Below, one piece after another: positions 60,101-64,000 of a DNA stretch of 64,000 nt (position 1 is its first letter; each line of letters begins with the position of its first letter). The notes under the pieces are model-generated. The model searched no databases, was not told the DNA's origin, and saw only the letters and a program-made list of their open reading frames with translations. Source of the DNA: Saururus chinensis (taxonomy: Eukaryota > Streptophyta > Magnoliopsida > Piperales > Saururaceae); assembly GCA_035235625.1 (NCBI GenBank), contig CP141142.1, positions 46,975,644 through 47,039,643 of the forward strand, in the 5' to 3' direction. A program made the translations under genes and the position numbers.

Positions 60101-63100
60101 CGCTGATCCAAAAAATAACGTAAGCTGTGGTGATCTGTCCGAATGGTGAATTTCCGCCCTAAAAGGTAAGGTCGCCATTTTGTTACTGCATGAACAATTG
60201 CTAACATCTCCAACTCATAGGTGGGTAGCTGTGCAGTACGTTCGGAGATGGCCTTAGAGGGTCTGCCCCCCTGCATAAGTACTGCCCCCAAACCATGTGA
60301 AGATGCATCACTATCAATAACAAACGGTTGGGAGAAATCCGGAAGTGCAAGCACCGGTGGGGAGGACATAGCGAGCTTCAGATCATCAAAAGAAGATTGG
60401 GCTGCTGGAGTCCAATGGAAAGCCCCCTTCTTGAGGAGAGCAGTGAGGGGGGCGGCTAAGGTACCATACCCTTTAATGAAGCGCCTGTAATAACCTGTCA
60501 AGCCCAAGAAACCCCAGAGCGCCCGAAGAGTAGGAGTTGGCCACTGGAGAATGGCCTCAATCTTGGAAGGATCTGTGGACACACCTGAGGCTGAAATGGC
60601 ATGGCCTTAATAATCAACCTGTGGTGATCCAAATGCACACTTAGATTTTTTTAGAAATAAATCCTGATGAAGCAGTGTAGTGAAAACTATACGAAGATGG
60701 TGCAGATGCTCCAACCACGAGTGACTATAAACCAAGATGTCATCAAAAAACACTAATACAAACCGTCTCAGATAGGGGCGAAATATATCATTCACAAGAC
60801 TCTGGAAAGTGGAAGGTGCATTTGAGAGACCAAAGGGCATGACCATAAATTCATAATGGCCATCATGTGTTCTGAAAGCTGTCTTATGGATATCAGGTGG
60901 GTGCATCCGGATCTAGTGGTACCCTGAACGAAGATCCAACTTGGTGAAGATTGTTGCCCCTGCTAATTCATCTAATAACTCTTCCATCACAGGAATGGGG
61001 TACTTATCCTTAATGGTAATAGCATTCAAGGCACGATAATCCACACAAAAATGCCATGATCCATCTTTTTTTCTGACAAGCAGCACGGGAGAAGAGTATT
61101 GGCTGGTGCTGGGTCGAATGAGCCCTGAAGTGAGCATTTCCTGTACTAGTCTCTCACTCTCATCTTTCTGCACCTGAGGGTACCGGTAGGGCCGAACATT
61201 AGCTGGTGGACATCCTGGCTGAATATAAATTCGGTGATCATGCTGACGAGGAGGTAAGACTGTGGGTGCCTGAAAAATCCTCTCATACTCAGCTAGCAGA
61301 GCCCCCAAATCTGCCGGAATATTCACGGCCTCGGATGGTAGGTTAGTGCACAACTGTAAGAGAAATCCTTTGGCCGCAAATTTTGCAAAAGAATGTATAG
61401 GCTGAACTGAATGGAGGGTACCTGGTTGTTGCCCACTTAACTGAACTTGCACGTCCCTGTACAAAAATTTCATGTGCAACTGCTTGAAATCCCACGTGAT
61501 AGGTCCAAGTTCTTGGAGCCACTCGACTCCTAACACAATATCCGCCCCCTTGGTAGGAAGCAAGAACAGGTCTATATGAAACCTATGGCCTTGGATCACT
61601 AATGGAATATACATACCCCGCTGCTCTGCAGATACCTCCCATCACCAATAAGCACGTCGAAGGAAGTAGAAGGCTGAATGGTGCACCCCAACCTTCGAGC
61701 TACCCTGTCATTAATGAAATTGTGTGTGCTGCCGCTATCTATAAGGATGGAAACTGCTTGCTGTTTAATAGATCCCGCCACTCGAAAGGTGCGGGGCTCA
61801 TAAGATCCGTCATATGCATGCATAGAGATCTCTGGAACACTCTCTGTCTCATCCTGCGGTGGCCAATCACCTGTATCAAGTCCTTCCATAATCAGTATTG
61901 AGCCTGGACGCTTGCACTTATGTCCTGGAACAAATTTGTCATCACAGTTAAAACAGAGGCCACGAGAGCGGCGGTCCTCCATCTGTGCAGGGGTAAGGCG
62001 TCTGACAGGGCTTGGATTGGAGGTAGGTGCTGCCAGAATAGGTCGTGTTCCTGGCAAGGAACGGCTGCCCCGCCGTAAGCGCTGGAGTCGCTCCTCTTGG
62101 ATGCGGGCTAGCCGAATCGCTTGGCGGAGATTAGCTGGTTCGAACTGACGCACTTCAGCCTGAATATCTTCCCGTAGTCCGCTAATGAATTTAGAAAGAA
62201 GGGCTGAAGGGGTCCATTCCACCCGAGTTGCCAGTCGTGCAAAATCAGTCTGATAGGTGCGGATGGAAGAAGTTTGGCGAAGGCTATCCAGACGAGAATC
62301 AAAATCCTCATACTCATTTGGGCCGAAGCAAGCGCATAACTCAGCCACCCGATAGTCCCAAGTAATCACCCCCTCCTGTTGTTCAAGTTGTTGCAGCCAT
62401 ACCAGTGCATCCCCTTTCAGATGGAAGGAAGCCAAGAGAACCCGCTGTTCTGGTCGTGTTCCCTGATAAGCGAAAAAACGCTCTGCTCGTGAGACCCACT
62501 CATTTGGGTTGTCCTCCCCCGAGTATTCAGGGAAATTCAGGCGAACAGTGCTCGCCTTAGGAGTCGGTCCATAGGTTCCCTCCTCTGCTACTTCATCCAA
62601 GTATATGTCATTATCATGCCACTGACGAATGGGGGCTGGCTCATTGCCCATGACGGACGCAAACGGGACGCGACTTGGTCCACTGGATGGGGCTGGCATC
62701 CGCACATCATTGGTGAATGTCTGCGGTAAAGGGCTGGGTGCAGGTCGACCTGATCCATGGGGAAAAAAGGTCGCCGATGGTCGTTGGAGAAGTCCCTTGC
62801 CATGGGGGCGGACAGCAGCCGACGAAGGGAATGCAACCGGAGGAGGAGCAGGCGCTGATCCTGCTGTGAATGCCACCAAACAAGCGGCCTGATCCTTGCG
62901 GATTTGGTCCAAAGTTGCTTGTTGGCGCTCTGCAGATGACCGAAGGTCAGATTTCAACTCTTGGAGAAAAAATCGCTGTGCCTCCATGGTTTGAATTTGC
63001 AATGTTGACAACGCACCCAGAATTTGTTCCCAGCCGTTGGGAGACTGGGTTGCTCCTGCAGCCAATTGGGCAGCGGCGGCCTGAGAAATTTCCGCCGCCG

Positions 63101-63811
63101 CGTCTGGGAGCGGACCGGCGACTGAGTTCAGGGCGGCGGCAGCAGAAGGTTGGGAGGCGGCGGTTTGGGAACCTGGGGTCGTTGCTGGTTCCGCCCCAGC
63201 AGTTTCCTGGCTGACCGGTGGGTTTCTTCTCTCATATACACGTCCGTTAGCCATGAGGAAGAAGGGCCGAGGAAGGAAGGCTCCGATACCAGTTGTTATG
63301 ATCCAAACAGAAGTCTTGCAGAGAGTCGTAGAGAATTTAGAAGAGAGTCTGAGAGGTTGGGTAGGGCAGAGACGTTGAGAGAGAAGAGAAGGGTAGGGAC
63401 GCACTTGCAGTTGCAAGTGCGATCCTAAATAGGAAGAGGAGTCGGGAAGGAAGAGACGACAGAGGGAAGAAAGGGCTAATCTTTCATTAATTGTCTATTA
63501 CAACGAATAAGCCTATTTAAGGCTGACCTAAGCCATCAGGCTACATAGAGACAGCTAACTAACTACATAGACTAAAACTGAATACTAACTAATTAGAAGC
63601 AAAGCCACGTGCACCTAACATCACTACCTATGTGCACGTTATAATAACTGACTACTACTGTCTAACTACTGCAGAACATAAACATATCATAACATCCATA
63701 ACACATATACCATTGAAATATCTTTGGCCTGGAGAAACTGTTGAAGTGACATCCTGACAAGTTCTCCATCAATTATAAAATCGAAAGGCTGAAGCTCATA
63801 TTCCGAATTTC
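48162..63811 (-). CDS. WDR12: WDR12/Ytm1-like ribosome biogenesis WD40 protein (5' end beyond window)
   Basis: WDR12 forms the PeBoW complex with PES and BOP1 in the nucleolus and is needed for 27S pre-rRNA processing and 60S subunit assembly. Minus-strand exons: 63811-63711, 57249-57143, 56696-56661, 56539-56454, 54812-54751, 54653-54528, 54266-54132, 49676-49533, 49406-49298, 49212-49076, 48364-48329, 48254-48162. All joins are GT-AG and in frame, giving 390 residues. The first visible exon carries the NLE-domain end [20 protein letters not shown]40 blades follow: [118 protein letters not shown]. The protein ends ETCIS and is about 40 residues short of the family; the missing N-terminal exon lies past 64000. 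Two Gypsy elements sit in introns in the sense orientation. Confidence 0.94.
50542..50806 (-). repeat. 3' LTR of the pol-deleted Gypsy element
   Basis: 265 bp, about 42 bp shorter than its partner at 53503 because of small deletions (for example around 50665 and 50715-50750). Confidence 0.88.
51092..52851 (-). pseudogene. Broken gag-protease remnant of the intronic Gypsy element
   Basis: Separate minus-strand frames carry a gag-like part (51618-51878, with nearby 52357-52851 as a possible N-terminal gag region) and an aspartic-protease-like part (51092-51403, where DTSSTH stands at the DSGSTH site). The frames do not connect without shifts. No functional product is expected. Confidence 0.65.
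53503..53809 (-). repeat. 5' LTR of the pol-deleted Gypsy element
   Basis: 307 bp. It adjoins the primer-binding site TTGGTATCAAAGC (minus strand, 53502-53489). Confidence 0.88.
54870..55400. repeat. Diverged tandem triplication in a WDR12 intron
   Basis: Three diverged copies begin at about 54878, 55073 and 55316. Each starts TTTACGCTTGAG or TTTATGCTTGGT, followed by CTAATCYTAATGTAG, ATATAGGTTCATCT-like sequence and GGAATGCAATC-like sequence in the first two. A GAA/AGA microsatellite follows at 55397-55429. Confidence 0.7.
55815..56200. repeat. 83-bp tandem duplication followed by a GC-rich GGCC-containing block
   Basis: TATAGTCRCTAGTCAC…GGGCACTATACT…ACATAGAGGTGGCAATG occurs twice (about 55815 and 55898). 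The second copy runs into a GC-rich stretch of repeated GGCC/GGCCC words up to about 56180. Open frames there reflect composition, not a gene. Similar words occur near 29880-29945. Confidence 0.65.
58078..58487 (-). repeat. 3' LTR of the Gypsy chromovirus
   Basis: 410 bp, preceded on the minus strand by the purine-rich tract at 58488-58500. Confidence 0.95.
58517..61614 (-). pseudogene. Pol of the Gypsy chromovirus (protease end, RT, RNase H, integrase, chromodomain), broken
   Basis: Consecutive minus-strand segments: 61614-60913 protease end and RT fingers ([31 protein letters not shown]); 60912-60610 RT palm ([24 protein letters not shown]); 60606-58837 RT thumb, RNase H ([29 protein letters not shown]) and integrase (HHCC zinc finger with CDVCQRSK; core with [32 protein letters not shown]); 58837-58517 linker and chromodomain-like [18 protein letters not shown]. 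Breaks: TAG at 60913-60915, TAA at 60607-60609, and frame shifts near 61600 and 58837. It cannot give a full polyprotein. Confidence 0.88.
61599..63255 (-). CDS. Gag and start of protease of the Gypsy chromovirus
   Basis: The open frame from the ATG at 63255 encodes a long Ala/Pro-rich N-terminal part, a retrotransposon gag domain ([59 protein letters not shown]), a zinc knuckle ([14 protein letters not shown]) and the aspartic-protease active site ([11 protein letters not shown]). It ends at a frame break inside the protease near 61600. The open frame extends upstream of 63255 into the LTR, but the ATG after the primer site is the natural start. Confidence 0.85.
63294..63703 (-). repeat. 5' LTR of the Gypsy chromovirus
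   Basis: 410 bp, followed on the minus strand by the tRNA-iMet primer-binding site (63291-63279). On the gene side it ends 7 bp from the WDR12 exon. Confidence 0.95.
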
Positions 63812-64000
63812 CTGGCAGATTAGTAGACAGATAATTAGAGGGACACTGGATCTACATATTCAGATAGATTTGAAAAATCCAAAAAACTAGTGATGTGTGA
63901 AAAGTTGCTCTGCATTTAATTTACAAACAAGAGAAATGGACTCCCAGTCTAAGGTGAAAGAATGAAACAATGAAAAAAATCCAAAAATGTTTTCTATTGC
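63812..64000 (-). other. WDR12 intron running off the window
   Basis: The acceptor CTGCCAG ends at 63812 on the minus strand, and the preceding exon must end in phase 1. No coding match to the WDR12 N-terminus is seen before the window edge. Confidence 0.6.

Larger units (their letters stand above)
58078..63703 (-). mobile_element. Full-length Gypsy chromovirus (Reina-like), 5626 bp, TSD CATAT, in a WDR12 intron
   Basis: Two 410-bp LTRs (58078-58487, 63294-63703) start TGTTATG and end CATAACA and differ at only 6 positions by my reading (about 1.5%). CATAT flanks both sides (58073-58077, 63704-63708). Minus strand: primer site TGGTATCGGAGCC two bases after the 5' LTR, gag with zinc knuckle, protease, RT, RNase H, integrase, a C-terminal chromodomain-like segment, and polypurine tract GGGTGGAGGGA before the 3' LTR. 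Domain order is Ty3/Gypsy. Size, short LTRs and chromodomain suggest the Reina clade. Pol has two in-frame stops and frame breaks, so it is not autonomous now. It lies 7 bp downstream of a WDR12 exon, in the gene's sense orientation. Confidence 0.93.

Noticed and set aside
59784-60490. Additional open frames within the Gypsy pol region on both strands
   Set aside because: They are shadows of the pol reading frame.

Overview
The window is nuclear DNA from a flowering plant. The genes have introns, are spaced 4-10 kb apart and belong to plant families: caffeoyl-CoA O-methyltransferase and the RdDM factor DMS3. Between and inside them lie plant-type transposable elements: Gypsy chromoviruses, a Tork-like Copia remnant, solo LTRs, a TRIM, a Mutator-like element and Stowaway-like MITEs. 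I cannot assign a species. No rRNA, tRNA, CRISPR or operon structure is visible.

Five host genes can be read. (1) MOCS2A/CNX7, the small sulfur-carrier subunit of molybdopterin synthase, 5757-6074 (+), one coding exon. (2) DMS3, an SMC-hinge protein of RNA-directed DNA methylation, 10744/11780-14456 (+), with one GC-AG intron. (3) A 751-residue membrane-anchored AAA ATPase of the plant Msp1/ATAD1-like group, 13 coding exons, 31426-36739 (+), also with one GC-AG intron and a TRIM in an intron. (4) CCoAOMT, 249 residues, five exons, 37825-39055 (-), with a TATA box and an AC element upstream. (5) WDR12, a ribosome-biogenesis WD40 protein, 12 exons in the window, 48162-63811 (-), with its N-terminal exon(s) beyond the right edge. 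Two Gypsy elements make up about 8.9 kb of the WDR12 introns.

Region by region: 1-5.7 kb is non-coding upstream sequence plus a probable 5'-UTR intron of MOCS2A. 6.7-8.0 kb is a terminal-inverted-repeat element. 9.7-14.5 kb is DMS3. 15.3-16.6 kb is a decayed Copia 5' end. 18.7-29.5 kb is a nest of three LTR-only elements: a reverse-oriented host LTR of about 3.95 kb interrupted by two direct-oriented, mutually related LTRs of about 3.43 kb, each with its own 5-bp target duplication. 31.4-36.7 kb is the ATPase and 37.8-39.1 kb is CCoAOMT. 41.5-46.3 kb is a patchwork of inverted-repeat DNA elements ending in a 2.09-kb Mutator-like element with a perfect 9-bp target duplication, which carries an 850-bp array of TTATC(A/G)ATAA palindromes. 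48-64 kb is WDR12.

The genes do not form a pathway; they are independent housekeeping or metabolic loci. The most unusual signals are the Mutator-like element filled with a palindromic array, the LTR-in-LTR nest without internal regions, a full-length Gypsy element inserted 7 bp past a WDR12 splice donor, and two frame-enforced GC-AG introns in two neighbouring genes. Exon borders and element ends were read by eye, without alignment or database searches.
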